A stretch of DNA of 64,000 nucleotides, taken from positions 37,510,001-37,574,000 of the forward strand of contig JBAIAC010000001.1 of NCBI GenBank assembly GCA_037349315.1. Direction: 5' to 3'. A model generated the notes under the pieces. The model saw only the letters and a program-made list of their open reading frames with translations, was not told the origin of the DNA and made no database searches. Made by a program: the position numbers and the translations under genes. Source of the DNA: Chelydra serpentina. Its lineage: Eukaryota > Chordata > Testudines > Chelydridae. Of the stretch, positions 52,501-55,500 are shown one piece after another (position 1 is the stretch's first letter; the number at the start of each line of letters is the position of its first letter).

Positions 52501-55500
52501 TCCATAGAACAGAATTTCCCAAGTGGGTTAGGGTTGGCAGAATGACCCTATTCTTCCACCCTCACCACCTCCACCCCACAACCTCTAGCTCTTCAGAGTT
52601 GGTGTAATGATCATACAAGTTGTTACAAGTTGATATATCTTAGCACAACGTTAAGGCTGCTGTAACTAGTGTGCCAGGGGCCAGAATTCAGGATGTGCAA
52701 AGAGCCACCTCCCCCACTCTCTCCTCCACCTAGATGTTTAATAAAGACATTGATAAAAAACCAGGTTGAAATAATTAGCTCTAGCAATGTTACATTTCTT
52801 GGTTCTGGTGATATGTGGGAAGCCCAAAGCTAAAATTTAGTTCTACAGTTTAATGGATGCAGGGGACTTAGGGCCAGATCTTCAAAGGCCAAAGGGGACA
52901 TAGGCCATAGATCCTTAACTGAAATAAGAGAGAATTAGGCACTGTAGCGAGGCGGTGTAATTCCCTGCCGTCCTGGAGAGGGACGAGCCTCTCTGGACAC
53001 CAAAGTGGGCGGAGACAGTGAATCCTGCGCCCGCCCCCCAGAGGTCAAGGAACCAGGACAGGACAGGAAGCATAAAAGCCCAACCCCAGAGCTCACTAGA
53101 GAAACAGCCGCTGGAAAGACAAGGCACCTGTGGCCTAGTTCCTGGGTCCTTGGGAGACCCCAGCAATCAACCGACCCGAGGACTGGCTGGACCGGCTGAT
53201 GCCTGATGCCGACCAGAGCCCGGAGGAGCTGCCAAGCCTACCCCTCGCCAGCTACCCTGAGGAGCTCATGGTGCTTGACCCCTTGGAGGACACTGTCCGG
53301 ACCCATGTATCCTACGAGGCGGAGTCCGGAAGTAGACCGGGGGCAGCCGACCCTAGTCTGCCTGCAGCACTGCCAGAGCCTATATCAGTGCGTTGCGACC
53401 AGGATCCCCACTGACGCAGCAGCAGGCCTCTGCTACTGCTATGGCCCCAGGCTGGGACGCAGTGGAGTGGGTGGGCCTGCGTCCCCCCTGCCACCCAACT
53501 TGTGGGTGGGCAGTCTCCCCCTCTGCCAGGCCCTTCGGAGCCAGGAGTCTAGACTTGCTGCTCTACCTGTTTGCTCAGCCCCTGCCTGAGGGCCTGAGCC
53601 ATTGACTCTTTGTTGCCCCGCCCCACCCCAGGGCCTGCTTGGTATATAACAGTTGCTTAGCTCCTGTTTAAGGACCAGAGCCCATGACTCACTCACTACC
53701 CGCCGATCGACTGCAGCCGCAGCGCGAGATCCCCACCACGGCCAGGCTAATTCCCTGACGCAACTGAAAGAAAGTAGCAAGGCGGTGTGGTTCTCCGCCA
53801 CCTTGGAGAGGGACGAGCCCTGGCCAAACCCCTCTACAGGCACCTAAATACCTTTTGATGATCTGGACCTTAATATCTGCTGCTACGTTAGTAGCTAGAC
53901 ACTGACTGGGTACAGATGGCTAAATTTTCAATAGTGGTCTCTAATTCTGAATGCTTTATTTTCCAAGGGTCTAATGTTAGTGGATTTTCAGAGGCATTGT
54001 GCTCAACTGTGACGACAGTGTACTATAAGTGATTTCTGGGAGATCAACAGGCCTTGGGACAAGTACCTCAAGGAGGTACCTTTGACTTTACTTTAATCAT
54101 CTGACATTCAAATTTGGTTTACCTTCTCCATAAGAATGCCTTGCAGTATTTATATCAAAACAATAACCTTTATAACCTTAAGTAAAATAATGGTTGGAGA
54201 GACTGGAAAGGAAACCACAGCTGCAGGTTAATTTATATCTCATCTAGGATCTAGGTAATAGTCCTGCTAAATATGATATCTTGTAGTTCTTGTAGATTAG
54301 GATTCCATTTTACATTCTCATACTTTGCGTCTCCCTGGTCTCTTGCTGCAAAATACAAGTATCTTTGCTCATGTTATCTATTATTTTGTGCATCATGCCC
54401 TTCTCAGTGAAGCCCTCTTATTGTTTCTCCCTCCTTTGGGCTTATTATTCATTTAAATGTCTCAGAAATCTCAGTCTACATGTGGATGCCATCATCATTA
54501 TAAACATGATGCAAACCTCTGGATCAGTGTACAATCAATGACATCTTTCAGTTACATTACCTTGGATTAAGCTTTATTGTCTTGCCTCCTTGTCTACGTA
54601 CTTTAGTATTATACCCAATATTTACTGATAATCTTTCAGTTTCTTTCCAACCAACATGTGTTACTTGAAATAATTCCTTTGAACTAGATGGGGAAATCTG
54701 TCTCAAGGGATTCATTTCCATGGCATTTCTTTGATCAAACATTTCTTTTGGCCTGAAATCTATTACAATTTAGACATCTCTTCATCCCAGGACACTTCTG
54801 TCTTCCTGACTATATTGCTAGCCACTCAGACAGAATTTAATTTCCTTTTAGTCACTAGTTATTACAGTTTGTTTTACATTTCTTTAACAAATCCACTTAA
54901 TAGATGATCACAGCTTCAATCATCACCCCGCCCTTTCTAAACAATCAGACCCAACTCTACCCATGGCAGGAGTCTTTGCCCATTTCCAAACACTGGCAAA
55001 AGTACACAGTTTTAAAAACAGATTCTTGCAAACTGAAGAGATCAAAGCTCTTTTGAGGAAGACCCTCTGGAATCACTGACAGTCTCAAACCAATCTACGC
55101 CACATGTATCCCAAGTAACAATAGGAAGTCTCACACACATTGTGAAATTCAAACTCCTATCCCCATTCTAAAGTGGTTATCAGAAGGGCTAAAACAATAC
55201 TTTGGTTCAAACCCAGCAAAAGATAAACAGGCTTCAAATGGAGTTGGGGCACAGAAAAAATTAACACCAAAATAAGTAGGCAGGCAAGCGAGACCAAAGG
55301 TTACAGGTTAGAAATAGGCCTCTTTGAAATCCTTTGGTCTGGCTTGGGTCCATGAAATAGGACCTTTCTAGCAATGTGAATGATGTGCTGTCAATATAGA
55401 AAATTCTGTTGGTAGTTCCCTTGTAGGCAGAAAAGACTGCATATCTGAAGAAGGTTCCATTCACCAGGCTTTTATAAACACATCAACAGCTTTCTTTTGG

